A stretch of 30,892 nt of DNA, taken from a virus. Numbering within the stretch: position 1 is the first letter of the stretch; each line of letters begins with the position of its first letter. Position numbers and translations under genes: made by a program. The notes under the pieces were generated by a model. It was not told where the DNA came from and searched no databases. It was given only the letters and a program-made list of their open reading frames with translations. This document shows positions 21,391 through 28,087 of the stretch, in pieces. The stretch is from positions 1-30,892 of the IMG/VR virus record IMGVR_UViG_3300023174_000471, one strand, 5' to 3'.

Positions 21391-21618
21391 ATGAAAGTCA
21401 TTATTGAAAAACCGGACGGATCGCCCTATATGAGTTTGCGTGAGGATGATAGATTAGCCTATATCCAAATACACAACTATGATTTTATGGGTGATCCCGT
21501 AGAGTTTAACTTTGATCGTAGAACTATTCCTGCCTTGATTGATGCACTTACTAGATTAAATCGCGGAGAAGATGACGCAACCATTCGTACCCATTACTTT
21601 AACCAGGATATAAAATGA
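21391..21618 (+). CDS. Small phage protein, unknown function
   Basis: The 75-residue product is a short beta-then-helix protein: K-V-I-I-E-K-P-D-G-S, Y-I-Q-I-H-N-Y-D-F, then I-P-A-L-I-D-A-L-T-R-L-N-R-G-E. The C-terminal helix resembles that of small phage regulators, but no DNA-binding motif is clear. It overlaps copy 3 of the KFAELIV family by ATGA. Confidence 0.72.
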   Translation: MKVIIEKPDGSPYMSLREDDRLAYIQIHNYDFMGDPVEFNFDRRTIPALIDALTRLNRGEDDATIRTHYFNQDIK

Positions 21619-21878
21619 CACATTACTCAAACACACGCAATCCCATTGACTTTCCAAAAAAGAAAGACATACCCTTCTTAGAAAAGTTTGCCGCACAAAG
21701 TCTTGTTGAACATGACGGAGAACTGATTTTCAGCAAAGAACGGTTCGCCGAGTTGATTGTTAAACGAATCATTGAAAACATCGAATGTCACGCTGACATG
21801 TATGACACGCCTGACACACGGTTTATCTGTGAGAAAATTGTAAATTCTGTGAAATTTGATTTCGGAGTTGAAGAATGA
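21615..21878 (+). CDS. KFAELIV-family small phage protein, copy 3
   Basis: The 87-residue product has a longer, different N-terminus (N-P-I-D-F-P-K-K-K) but the same R-F-A-E-L-I-V-K-R core and F-D-F-G-V-E-E end. The DNA around the end (TTCGGAGTTGAAGAATGAA) is shared with copies 1 and 4. First of three consecutive copies joined by ATGA. Confidence 0.8.
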   Translation: MTHYSNTRNPIDFPKKKDIPFLEKFAAQSLVEHDGELIFSKERFAELIVKRIIENIECHADMYDTPDTRFICEKIVNSVKFDFGVEE

Positions 21879-22135
21879 ACGAACGATTAGAACAACTTAA
21901 AAAGCAGGCTGTTAACTACGCAGAAGAAGTATTTGACTATCATGGTAAAGACTATCGAGAAATTGTAATGGAAAAGTTCGCCGAGTTGATTGTTCGGGAA
22001 TGTATTGATAAGATTACAACCTACGATTTGGTTCCTGGGCATTCAGCCAAGTGGGAAGATATCTACGAAATTCACGCTAGATTGCTACAAGATTTAGGTG
22101 AAGAATTAAAAGAACATTTCGGAGTTGAAGAATGA
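21875..22135 (+). CDS. KFAELIV-family small phage protein, copy 4
   Basis: The 86-residue product is the most typical copy: M-N-E-R-L-E-Q-L-K-K-Q-A start, E-K-F-A-E-L-I-V-R-E-C-I-D core, E-L-K-E-H-F-G-V-E-E end. Middle of the tandem trio. Confidence 0.82.
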   Translation: MNERLEQLKKQAVNYAEEVFDYHGKDYREIVMEKFAELIVRECIDKITTYDLVPGHSAKWEDIYEIHARLLQDLGEELKEHFGVEE

Positions 22136-22389
22136 AAGATTTAAAATTTACAACTGCAAGTGATTATATGAATACCGGCACTAAATTTGATGACCTAATG
22201 TATCGTGCAGGACTAACTGCACAGGGATGTTGGGATGAAATGGATGACTATGACCGTAAGGCTATTGAAAAGTTTGCCGAATTGATTGTTCGGGAATGTA
22301 TTGACACCGTATCTGATTGTAGTGTAGAATACTGCACCAGACCACAGATTGTTAGTGAGATTAAAGAACATTTCGGAGTTGAACTATGA
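22132..22389 (+). CDS. KFAELIV-family small phage protein, copy 5
   Basis: The 85-residue product has E-K-F-A-E-L-I-V-R-E-C-I-D-T and E-I-K-E-H-F-G-V-E-L. Its core DNA matches copy 4 over a long stretch from the core into TTCGGGAATGTATTGA, with a few silent changes. The N-terminal third is unrelated in detail, so the conserved part is the C-terminal half. Confidence 0.82.
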   Translation: MKDLKFTTASDYMNTGTKFDDLMYRAGLTAQGCWDEMDDYDRKAIEKFAELIVRECIDTVSDCSVEYCTRPQIVSEIKEHFGVEL

Positions 22390-22619
22390 TATTTACATCC
22401 CCGGACAACAACACAACTATTAAAACAATTCGGCAAAGTGATCCTGACTTTATGATTGACAATGGAATCGTTATGGCACCACGTGCTGGATTAGAAATTA
22501 GTAAACAATGCCCGAATAATTATGCAAGTTTGATTGCCGAATGTATTAATAACGGTTGGCTTAAACCCATAGCGTATATGAAAGAATCTGAATATGTTTG
22601 GGAAAAACTAGGAGAATAA
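22386..22619 (+). CDS. Small phage protein, unknown function
   Basis: The 77-residue product contains D-P-D-F-M-I-D-N-G-I-V-M-A-P-R-A-G-L-E-I and C-I-N-N-G-W-L-K-P-I-A-Y-M-K-E-S-E. It overlaps the KFAELIV trio by ATGA and is one base from the next gene. No known motif. Confidence 0.72.
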   Translation: MIFTSPDNNTTIKTIRQSDPDFMIDNGIVMAPRAGLEISKQCPNNYASLIAECINNGWLKPIAYMKESEYVWEKLGE

Positions 22620-22620
22620 A

Positions 22621-22818
22621 ATGGAAAGAGATTACAAAAACCTTCAATATATTTTAAACAAAAATCCTCATGAATTATTTGAGTGGTGGAACTCATTGGA
22701 TGATGAGGATCAAGCATATGCTTTAGAAATCATTACAGAATATCGTAAAATCCTTGAAGAACCTCTAGTAGAGGATCTATCTATTGCACGTGATCTATTA
22801 AAACAATTTATGTTATAA
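22621..22818 (+). CDS. Small acidic helical phage protein, unknown function
   Basis: The 65-residue product is almost fully helical and acidic (L-F-E-W-W-N-S-L-D-D-E-D-Q-A-Y-A-L-E-I). Good ribosome-binding site (GGAGAATAAA). Ends in a TAATG overlap with the next gene. Function unknown. Confidence 0.72.
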   Translation: MERDYKNLQYILNKNPHELFEWWNSLDDEDQAYALEIITEYRKILEEPLVEDLSIARDLLKQFML

Positions 22819-23057
22819 TGCCAAGTTTAGCAGAATATTTCAAAGCAAACCGATATCAGGGTAAATATAATATTGGTGATCGTGTTATTGGGAAATGGAA
22901 TAAGATTCCATTTGTAGGTACAGTGGGTAATGATACCCAAATTAATGAGATTGACGGTCCACGTATTAGTATACATTTAGATTTGCCGATTAAATACAAA
23001 GATATAATACATCGTGTTATAATTGTTAAACATAAGGATGTAAAGTTATTTAAATAG
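22818..23057 (+). CDS. Small beta-rich phage protein, unknown function
   Basis: The 79-residue product has G-D-R-V-I-G-K-W-N-K-I-P-F-V-G-T-V-G-N-D and I-S-I-H-L-D-L-P-I-K, an SH3/OB-like barrel pattern that I recall as conserved in marine phages. A small nucleic-acid or protein-binding barrel is a guess. Confidence 0.75.
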   Translation: MPSLAEYFKANRYQGKYNIGDRVIGKWNKIPFVGTVGNDTQINEIDGPRISIHLDLPIKYKDIIHRVIIVKHKDVKLFK

Positions 23058-23066
23058 AGGACAAAT

Positions 23067-23282
23067 ATGGATAACGAAAAACTTAAAGGAATAGCAGAAA
23101 AATGTATCAATGATGATCAATTTGCAGTTGGACTATTTGCATCAATATTAATTGATGAATGTTTACTTGCCATAGATAATACAGCAAAACCACATGTACA
23201 TACCTCATTTGATAAAACTCAACATGAGTCTGCTATTATAGAAGCAAAAAACGCAATAAAAAATCATTTTGGTATTAAATGA
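23067..23282 (+). CDS. Divergent KFAELIV-family-like protein
   Basis: The 71-residue product keeps the family outline, not the sequence: M-D-N-E-K-L-K-G-I-A-E-K start, F-A-S-I-L-I-D-E-C core (for F-A-E-L-I-V-R-E-C) and I-K-N-H-F-G-I-K end. It starts after GAGGACAAAT. Likely an old member of the paralogue set. Confidence 0.65.
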   Translation: MDNEKLKGIAEKCINDDQFAVGLFASILIDECLLAIDNTAKPHVHTSFDKTQHESAIIEAKNAIKNHFGIK

Positions 23283-23560
23283 CTATATCTGCTCCTACCC
23301 CCTTGCTTAATTATACCTTAAGGTATAATATGTTAAAAGATAATATGGAATTAGCAAAAGTTCGGGATATTGAAAAGGCTAAAGAGTTAGAAAAAGAAAA
23401 GATATTAAAAACACAATTGGAAAGACGATTAGTACAAGACAACAATTTCCAAGAACATATTGACGAAATTAAACGTTATGAATCATTAAAACTTACCCAA
23501 GAATATCAAGAGTACCGATATTTATATAATCTTGGTACAAAGGTTGACATATACATTTAA
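23279..23560 (+). CDS. Coiled-coil-like phage protein, unknown function
   Basis: The 93-residue product is mostly one charged helix (about residues 20-80, rich in Lys, Glu, Leu, Gln) with coiled-coil character. It overlaps the preceding gene by ATGA. The last codons contain the -35 of the next promoter. Confidence 0.7.
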   Translation: MTISAPTPLLNYTLRYNMLKDNMELAKVRDIEKAKELEKEKILKTQLERRLVQDNNFQEHIDEIKRYESLKLTQEYQEYRYLYNLGTKVDIYI

Positions 23561-23572
23561 ACATAGTATACT
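23544..23572 (+). promoter_or_regulatory. Sigma-70-type promoter
   Basis: TTGACA (23544-23549), a 17-bp spacer, and TATACT (23567-23572). A start near 23579 leaves a short leader with GAGGAATAAAC before the ATG at 23590. The -10 region (AGTATACTTACA) matches the promoter at 18399. Confidence 0.75.
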
Positions 23573-23589
23573 TACACAGAGGAATAAAC

Positions 23590-24051
23590 ATGACAAAAAC
23601 ACTTATTGCAAAACCCGTAGTTAAAAATCAATTTTGGATTGTTACTGATGGTAAAGAAAAAGTCGGCAATGTATTAGCTGACGGATCAGGATTTGAAGTA
23701 AAATTGAATGGCAATAAAAGCCATTATAAAAACACTAATGCTATTAAACGTAGGACAAATATTGAGTTTGAAATTGTAAAAAAAGCAGACAAAACTAAAC
23801 ACGATTTGCCCTTTAAGGTATATCCTACAACAGATAAAGTTTTTAATAGTATGTTAGATATTAAACGTAAATTGCATCTATTTACCACAGGCCCAAAAAG
23901 CAAATGCTATCATGCCGCAGGCTGGTTTAATATTCAACAAGGTAATGAAAGTGAAACTATTTTTTGCCCTAAATATATCTTTATTCAACGTTATCCTTAT
24001 CAAGGACCATACAAAACTGAATTTGATGCTAAAAAAGCGATAAATACTTGA
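23590..24051 (+). CDS. Conserved-type phage protein, unknown function
   Basis: The 153-residue product contains K-P-V-V-K-N-Q-F-W-I-V-T-D, L-P-F-K-V-Y-P-T, R-K-L-H-L-F-T-T-G-P-K-S-K-C-Y-H-A-A-G-W-F and C-P-K-Y-I-F-I-Q-R-Y-P-Y-Q-G-P-Y. I recall these blocks from T4-like cyanophage and related genomes without a function. Two cysteines and a histidine could bind metal, but this is a guess. It leads a new transcription unit. Confidence 0.78.
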   Translation: MTKTLIAKPVVKNQFWIVTDGKEKVGNVLADGSGFEVKLNGNKSHYKNTNAIKRRTNIEFEIVKKADKTKHDLPFKVYPTTDKVFNSMLDIKRKLHLFTTGPKSKCYHAAGWFNIQQGNESETIFCPKYIFIQRYPYQGPYKTEFDAKKAINT

Positions 24052-24251
24052 TGATACACATTAAACGATTTATAGATAAAGTATCCATAATGGAAACTAA
24101 ACAGGGAAAAGATGTTGTAATTCCTATAGGTGAAGCACGTGGATTACGTGATGAACTATCAAAATTACTTGTTGATAACTATGAATTGTTGCAGAATAAA
24201 ATTGCAATAGAGCCTGTATTTCAAGTAGAAATTAATGGTGGTAAATTTTAA
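24051..24251 (+). CDS. Small phage protein, unknown function
   Basis: The 66-residue product is helical, with D-V-V-I-P-I-G-E-A-R-G-L-R-D-E-L-S-K-L-L. The ATG at 24051 (TGATG) is preferred over the TTG at 24048. It overlaps the next gene by TAATG. Confidence 0.72.
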   Translation: MIHIKRFIDKVSIMETKQGKDVVIPIGEARGLRDELSKLLVDNYELLQNKIAIEPVFQVEINGGKF

Positions 24252-24544
24252 TGAGTAGAACACAACCAAAAGTCTTACTTGAACTAGTAGACAAAGTAAC
24301 ATATAAATGTGATCAAATTGTAGAAGCTGCCGGCATATGGGCAGTATTCTATGATGGTCAACCTATTAATTTAAAAAGCCAACATTACTTAGATAATGAA
24401 TCAACTCCTAAGTATAAGAAAACAAGTTTCAGTAATCCAGGTCATGCACGAAATTTGTGTCGTAAACTAAACCTACAATTTAAAACAGATAAGTTTACTG
24501 TAGTGTTTATGAATTCAGGTAGAGTAGTCTACCCAGATGAGTAA
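24251..24544 (+). CDS. Conserved-type phage protein (WAVFYDGQP motif), unknown function
   Basis: The 97-residue product contains G-I-W-A-V-F-Y-D-G-Q-P-I-N-L-K-S, K-Y-K-K-T-S-F-S-N-P-G-H-A-R-N-L and F-K-T-D-K-F-T-V-V. These blocks recur in marine phages in my memory. It looks like a small alpha/beta protein. Confidence 0.78.
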   Translation: MSRTQPKVLLELVDKVTYKCDQIVEAAGIWAVFYDGQPINLKSQHYLDNESTPKYKKTSFSNPGHARNLCRKLNLQFKTDKFTVVFMNSGRVVYPDE

Positions 24545-24944
24545 GCGTAAAAGTCTAAAAGAAACTATTACAGAAGTTGTATTGGCTCAACTTCCTGAAA
24601 CATTTAAACAAGAAAAAGCTATACCAGTAGATAAGCTACTATTTAAATGGTGGATGACTGGTCGCCAAGATGGATTACGTTTAACTGATTACGGTGATCT
24701 AGCATTTAGAATGGCAGAAATTGAATTTTATCAATATGAATTGAAATTGCAACCGGAAATTCAATATCATGCTTATATACTAGAACTTAATAAAAAAATC
24801 AAATGCCCCTATTATATGGGAGTAAATAAACTTGAAAAGAGAAGTTTTCCTTACATAAGATTTTATGATAGTAAAATAGCTATAATGATCAGTTTGTATG
24901 GAAATGTAAATGAATATTTAGATAGCATAAAGGTAACAAAATGA
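24537..24944 (+). CDS. Conserved-type phage protein (LLFKWWMTGRQDGLRLT motif), unknown function
   Basis: The 135-residue product has V-D-K-L-L-F-K-W-W-M-T-G-R-Q-D-G-L-R-L-T and A-E-I-E-F-Y-Q-Y-E-L, then a C-terminal domain with R-F-Y-D-S-K-I-A-I-M-I-S-L-Y-G. It overlaps the previous gene by 8 bp. No function known to me. Confidence 0.75.
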   Translation: MSKRKSLKETITEVVLAQLPETFKQEKAIPVDKLLFKWWMTGRQDGLRLTDYGDLAFRMAEIEFYQYELKLQPEIQYHAYILELNKKIKCPYYMGVNKLEKRSFPYIRFYDSKIAIMISLYGNVNEYLDSIKVTK

Positions 24945-25108
24945 CTGAAGAAAAGAAAAGCAAGAACCCTTTTATTAATATGGCTAATGCCGCTAAACAA
25001 AATAACAAACATCCAGGATTGGCAAAAGCACCTAAATCACAAGGTCCTAAACCAACTAAGGGTAATGGTGGTGCAACTGTTGTTCGTAGAAGTGGTCGTG
25101 GTGGTTAA
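24941..25108 (+). CDS. 55-residue basic, disordered phage protein
   Basis: This short gene encodes K-N-P-F-I-N-M-A-N-A-A-K, a Lys/Pro/Gly-rich middle, and an R-R-S-G-R-G-G tail, suggesting a flexible nucleic-acid-binding peptide. It starts in an ATGA overlap after AAAGGTAACAAA. Its stop overlaps that of the opposite-strand gene by 4 bp. Confidence 0.7.
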   Translation: MTEEKKSKNPFINMANAAKQNNKHPGLAKAPKSQGPKPTKGNGGATVVRRSGRGG

Positions 25109-25587
25109 TACCATTCACCTTCATTACGCATACGTTTGATAAAAGTTAAATAGGTGCTACATACTCCGTAGCATCTTAATTGTACTGTACTAAACAATGC
25201 TCTGTCTTTTATTTCAGGTAATACAACAATACTAGTATTATTTACCGGCACTGTGCCCGGTGTCCATAACTTATTACTACTAGTTAGTGCATTTACATTA
25301 GAATTAGGTTGATAAAAATAGTTAGGGTAATTTTTAAATGGTTGTGTTGTAAACCAATCATATGTTTCTTGATTCCCGCATTTAATCCAAAAACGATTAC
25401 CTTGCAAATATTTATCAGTTACTGGAATAGGTGCAGCTTCTGGGCCTACACAAAGTGTATTGTCTATTCGCCAAACATCAACCATACAAGCAAATCCATT
25501 ATTAAATGATTTACCTATTTGATTAGGTGTGTTGGCATATTCGTAGTTTTGTCCGTCGTAAATTCCCTGATAAGATATATATAACAT
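25105..25587 (-). CDS. Phage protein of GDPD-like pattern, catalytic residues not conserved
   Basis: The 160-residue product has Y-Q-G-I-Y-D-G-Q-N-Y-E-Y-A-N-T-P, M-V-D-V-W-R, F-W-I-K-C-G-N-Q-E-T and S-I-V-V-L-P-E. This order resembles the phospholipase/glycerophosphodiesterase-like TIM-barrel proteins of phage and surface-glycan loci (E-N-T-P, E-x-D-V-W, G-H-D, W-I-H-x-K-N, V-M-P-E). Here E-x-D is V-D, G-H-D is G-P-E and W-I-H is W-I-K, so the active site seems lost. It is the only isolated minus-strand gene in the window. Confidence 0.5.
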   Translation of the reverse strand: MLYISYQGIYDGQNYEYANTPNQIGKSFNNGFACMVDVWRIDNTLCVGPEAAPIPVTDKYLQGNRFWIKCGNQETYDWFTTQPFKNYPNYFYQPNSNVNALTSSNKLWTPGTVPVNNTSIVVLPEIKDRALFSTVQLRCYGVCSTYLTFIKRMRNEGEWY

Positions 25588-25680
25588 AATGTATTTATGT
25601 CAACTAAACACTTGTCTGATACGTTATATATATGTAGACATTAAAAAAAATCTACTTCATTAACATAAAGGAAACTTAAA

Positions 25681-25953
25681 ATGAAAACATTAGCAATCGC
25701 CCTTATCGCCACATTGTCAGTGGCAACAGCAATGGCTCAGGCTACAGCCCCTGTCGCAAAGCCAGCAACACCTGCTCCGGCTGCTACAGCCCCGGCTGCT
25801 ACAGCCCCTGCTAAAGCAGAAGCACCAAAAGAAGAAATGAAGTTAGCTAAGAAAAAGGATGCTCCTAAGGCAGACACTAAAAGTGATGCAAAGCCTGCTA
25901 ACTCAGCCCCAGCAAAAGCCGACGATAAAAAAGCCGAAGCTCCTAAGAAGTAA
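25681..25953 (+). CDS. Secreted Ala/Pro/Lys-rich low-complexity protein
   Basis: The 90-residue product starts with a Sec signal peptide (M-K-T-L-A-I-A-L-I-A-T-L-S-V-A-T-A-M-A, cut after A-M-A). The mature part is only Ala, Pro, Lys, Asp, Glu, Thr and Ser repeats, so it is disordered and would lie in the periplasm or envelope. Its GC content and codon use (GCC, CCG, CCC) differ from the AT-rich neighbours. It looks bacterial, similar in style to exported proteins of Betaproteobacteria, and may be a host acquisition. Confidence 0.75.
   Translation: MKTLAIALIATLSVATAMAQATAPVAKPATPAPAATAPAATAPAKAEAPKEEMKLAKKKDAPKADTKSDAKPANSAPAKADDKKAEAPKK
25777..25806 (+). repeat. Two perfect 15-bp tandem repeats
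   Basis: CCGGCTGCTACAGCC occurs twice head-to-tail, encoding P-A-A-T-A twice. A likely site of length variation by slippage. Confidence 0.85.
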
Positions 25954-25957
25954 TCCA

Positions 25958-26170
25958 TATAGACTTATAGCAATTAAAACTTGGGGCATTGATCCAAATT
26001 TGATTCTAATTGAGGATGAGGATATATTAGTTAATTCTCGTAGGATTGTATTAAAGATTGAAACCTCTTTAAATGAGAATGAGGAATTAACTGATTATGT
26101 CAAGTTAAGATTGTTTCTGTCTAGAGAAATAGCTATGTCAAAATATAGAGAAATCTATCAATCGGCATAA
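25958..26170 (+). pseudogene. Possible gene remnant with open frame but no good start
   Basis: From about 25958 a frame stays open to TAA at 26168-26170. It reads like a real C-terminal domain: L-I-A-I-K-T-W-G-I-D-P-N-L-I, I-V-L-K-I-E-T-S-L-N-E-N-E-E-L, K-L-R-L-F-L-S-R-E-I-A-M-S-K-Y-R-E-I-Y. The only upstream ATGs lie inside the 25681 gene, and no ribosome-binding site was found. It may be the tail of a gene whose 5' part was replaced when the Ala/Pro/Lys-rich gene arrived. Confidence 0.35.
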
Positions 26171-26173
26171 ATA
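26166..26173 (+). promoter_or_regulatory. Possible T4-type late promoter (CATAAATA)
   Basis: One mismatch to TATAAATA, overlapping the stop of the remnant frame and 63 bp before the phasin-like gene, with no other gene between. Confidence 0.4.
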
Positions 26174-26186
26174 TATATGAAGTTAA

Positions 26187-26210
26187 GGGTTCTTCATAAA
26201 AACCCAATTT
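26187..26210 (+). terminator. Small hairpin with T-run in the phasin-like gene leader
   Basis: GGGTT (26187-26191) pairs with AACCC (26201-26205) and AATTTT follows. The stem is short, so it may be a leader hairpin or a weak terminator. Confidence 0.3.
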
Positions 26211-26235
26211 TAAACACACACATAGGAGATATAAA

Positions 26236-26523
26236 ATGTTTAACACAGCAACTTACGCCTTTATTGACGGCGTTTCAGACTTCAAAAAACAATTCGTAGA
26301 ACAAACAGTTCAACACGAAGGAATCAAAAATGCATTAAATGGTTTTATTGATGCACAATCAAAATATACAAAACAAGCCGCAGATGCAGGAATGCAATCT
26401 ATGATGAGTTTAGGTATGATTTTCACAAGCAAAGATTTTTATACACAATTAGCGGATCAGTATAAAGCAATGGTACCTGCTTTTAATATTGCAAAATCTG
26501 CTAAATCTACAAAGGCTAAGTAA
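26236..26523 (+). CDS. Phasin-like small helical protein
   Basis: The 95-residue product is almost entirely amphipathic helix: F-V-E-Q-T-V-Q-H-E-G, then L-N-G-F-I-D-A-Q-S-K-Y-T-K-Q-A-A-D-A-G, then F-T-S-K-D-F-Y-T-Q-L. The pattern recalls phasins, which coat polyhydroxyalkanoate granules, and phasin-annotated phage proteins. It starts behind AGGAGATATAAA in a leader with CATAAATA, suggesting late expression. The family call is from pattern only. Confidence 0.45.
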   Translation: MFNTATYAFIDGVSDFKKQFVEQTVQHEGIKNALNGFIDAQSKYTKQAADAGMQSMMSLGMIFTSKDFYTQLADQYKAMVPAFNIAKSAKSTKAK

Positions 26524-26524
26524 T

Positions 26525-26692
26525 ATGAAGAAAATTCTAGGAATGCTAATAGTGTTCCTAGGTTTCTCTACAGATACCTATGGCACAGAGTTAGAAAAAT
26601 ATATAGTCGGCCGTAATCCACAAGATATAGGTGACATTGAGCGATTGACCTATGAGTTCCATCGCAAACAATCAGATTGGAGATATTTATGA
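26525..26692 (+). CDS. Small exported protein, 55 residues
   Basis: The product starts with a signal peptide or membrane anchor (M-K-K-I-L-G-M-L-I-V-F-L-G-F-S) followed by a short hydrophilic domain with D-I-G-D-I-E-R-L-T-Y-E-F. It is a likely envelope protein. First of four micro-ORFs joined by ATGA overlaps. Confidence 0.7.
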   Translation: MKKILGMLIVFLGFSTDTYGTELEKYIVGRNPQDIGDIERLTYEFHRKQSDWRYL

Positions 26693-26772
26693 ACACACTT
26701 AAAAAACTTTTTTATAGCCTCTTAGAGGCAATTCAGTCTATCAAAGACTACAAAGCGAGTAAAATGAAATGA
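26689..26772 (+). CDS. Micro-ORF, 27 residues
   Basis: Encodes a short amphipathic basic helix (M-N-T-L-K-K-L-F-Y-S-L-L-E-A-I). ATGA overlaps on both sides are the main support. Function unknown. Confidence 0.5.
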   Translation: MNTLKKLFYSLLEAIQSIKDYKASKMK

Positions 26773-26867
26773 ATTTCATTAACGACCTAATTATGCTAAT
26801 TAAATGGGCGAAAGAAGGTTGGGAAGTCCATCCAATAGTTGATAATGAATTTAAGGGTTGGATATGA
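26769..26867 (+). CDS. Micro-ORF, 32 residues
   Basis: Encodes M-N-F-I-N-D-L-I-M-L-I-K-W-A-K-E-G-W-E-V, a hydrophobic helix with a short acidic tail. Coupled by ATGA at both ends. It may be a small membrane-associated peptide. Confidence 0.5.
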   Translation: MNFINDLIMLIKWAKEGWEVHPIVDNEFKGWI

Positions 26868-26959
26868 TTAATTGGTGGCCTGTATCAGATGAAGAATGGG
26901 AGCGACTAAATTTTCCCGAAAGATTTGAGCAACCTAAAAAAATGTCATATACTATATGA
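26864..26959 (+). CDS. Micro-ORF, 31 residues
   Basis: Encodes M-I-N-W-W-P-V-S-D-E-E-W-E-R-L, Trp-rich and acidic, ending in a Lys/Tyr segment. Last of the four-gene ATGA cascade; the next gene has its own ribosome-binding site. Confidence 0.5.
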   Translation: MINWWPVSDEEWERLNFPERFEQPKKMSYTI

Positions 26960-26983
26960 ACATTAACACACAAAGGAAATATA

Positions 26984-27256
26984 ATGTCAGATTTTACACC
27001 AAAACTACCGGAAGTTAAATTTAATAAAAATGGCTACGAACTTCGTACCGATATTTTAGCAATGGCTAAAGACCTAGTAGGTCAAGAGTATCATGCTAAA
27101 TATATGGGATGGGAAGTTAGTGCCGAGCGTGATGAAAAGACAGGACAAATTGTTAGCAAAGTTAACATGCCAGAGTTTCCCGGTCTAGATAAGATCCTAG
27201 AAACTGCGGAAAAAATGTACAGTTTTGTTAATCAAAGTACTAATCTTAAAAAGTAA
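26984..27256 (+). CDS. Conserved-type phage protein (KLPEVKFNKNGYELRT motif), unknown function
   Basis: The 90-residue product contains L-P-E-V-K-F-N-K-N-G-Y-E-L-R-T, E-Y-H-A-K-Y-M-G-W-E, and M-P-E-F-P-G-L-D-K-I-L-E-T-A-E-K. I recall this arrangement from T4-like cyanophages, where the role is unknown. Clear ribosome-binding site (AAAGGAAATATA). A strong terminator follows. Confidence 0.78.
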   Translation: MSDFTPKLPEVKFNKNGYELRTDILAMAKDLVGQEYHAKYMGWEVSAERDEKTGQIVSKVNMPEFPGLDKILETAEKMYSFVNQSTNLKK

Positions 27257-27270
27257 TACTTTTAGTTCTC

Positions 27271-27300
27271 AAAAAATGCCCCGTTTTTGGGGCTTTTTTA
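27271..27300 (+). terminator. Strong intrinsic terminator
   Basis: GCCCC (27278-27282), loop GTTTTT, GGGGC (27289-27293), then six T (27294-27299); the flanking A-run (27271-27276) extends the stem against the T-run. The best terminator in the window. Confidence 0.9.
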
Positions 27301-27310
27301 TACCCAAAAT

Positions 27311-27371
27311 TTGACAATAAATGGACTTAGTGCTACAATAGAATCTTAGACAGTTAGATAAAGGACATGAA
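27311..27371 (+). promoter_or_regulatory. Promoter-leader cassette, copy 1
   Basis: TTGACA (27311-27316), a 17-bp spacer, and TACAAT (27334-27339), followed by a 32-nt leader (AGAATCTTAGACAGTTAGAT then AAAGGACATGA) to the ATG at 27372. Confidence 0.85.
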
Positions 27372-27704
27372 ATGACTAAGTTTAGCAAAGATAGTTTTTA
27401 TGGTACAGAGTACATTAACTACACTATGCCCGATGGTGCAAGCAAGTTTGTAGCCCGTTTCAAATATGCTAAAGGTGGCAAAGCAAGTTTCCTTACATTC
27501 CTTACAAAGAACTTTACAGTTGAGGAATACTTCAGCCGTTTGGACAAAGGTGAGTCTCCCCTCCCAATCTTGCAATCTAAAGGTTACATGCAACCCCATA
27601 TCAAAAAGATGTTGAAAGAACAGGGTTACCCAGTTACTAATGCAGGATTTGAACAGTTAGTCCAGGATAATGTTGCAAAAACGCAACAAAGATTAGCCGC
27701 TTAA
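27372..27704 (+). CDS. Conserved-type phage protein (KNFTVEEYF motif), unknown function
   Basis: The 110-residue product contains F-L-T-K-N-F-T-V-E-E-Y-F, G-E-S-P-L-P-I-L-Q-S-K-G-Y, P-H-I-K-K-M-L-K-E-Q-G-Y and T-N-A-G-F-E-Q. I recall these blocks in marine T4-like phages. It has its own early-type promoter, so probably acts early after infection. No catalytic motif. Confidence 0.8.
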   Translation: MTKFSKDSFYGTEYINYTMPDGASKFVARFKYAKGGKASFLTFLTKNFTVEEYFSRLDKGESPLPILQSKGYMQPHIKKMLKEQGYPVTNAGFEQLVQDNVAKTQQRLAA

Positions 27705-27706
27705 AT

Positions 27707-27767
27707 TTGACAATAAATGGGTTTGGGCTTATAATAGAATCTTAGACAGTTAGATAAAGGACACGCA
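27707..27767 (+). promoter_or_regulatory. Promoter-leader cassette, copy 2
   Basis: TTGACA (27707-27712), a 17-bp spacer, and perfect TATAAT (27730-27735), with the same 32-nt leader to the ATG at 27768. The leader differs from copy 1 only at its last bases. Confidence 0.88.
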
Positions 27768-28085
27768 ATGACTACATTCACAGATGAAAAATTTGACTAC
27801 TACAATCAGGTACGTGAGGATTTGGATTTGCTTGCAGTTTGGTCAATCTACGAGGTTGAGAACTTAAGTGAGCCGCATCCGTTTGTGGGTGTAGAAAAAG
27901 TTATCTATCGTGCTTATGGTTCCGGAGATCACGAGGTTACTATTGAGGGCAATACTTGGAAGTCATTGTACATTGCGGCAGATAAACTTATCCGTGAAAG
28001 TGGTGATAACCATCATATTTTTATTGAAACTTTTAAACAAAGCTCTATTGCACCGGAAATCTTATTTATATCAACTGGTTCCTAA
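27768..28085 (+). CDS. Small acidic phage protein, unknown function
   Basis: The 105-residue product is acidic and aromatic (D-E-K-F-D-Y-Y-N-Q-V-R-E-D-L-D-L-L-A-V-W-S-I-Y-E) with a strand-helix segment W-K-S-L-Y-I-A-A-D-K-L-I and H-H-I-F-I-E-T-F. I do not recognise a family. The perfect -10 of its promoter suggests strong early expression, so host-takeover activity is possible but unproven. Confidence 0.75.
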   Translation: MTTFTDEKFDYYNQVREDLDLLAVWSIYEVENLSEPHPFVGVEKVIYRAYGSGDHEVTIEGNTWKSLYIAADKLIRESGDNHHIFIETFKQSSIAPEILFISTGS

Positions 28086-28087
28086 AT

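Noticed and set aside
24039-24046. GATAAATA before the 24051 gene as a late promoter
   Set aside because: Only 4 bp separate it from the next ATG, and it is explained by the last codons of the previous gene.
25592-25599. CATAAATA on the minus strand as late promoter of the 25105-25587 gene
   Set aside because: The start codon at 25587 would fall about at the initiation site with no leader or ribosome-binding site; the match may be chance.
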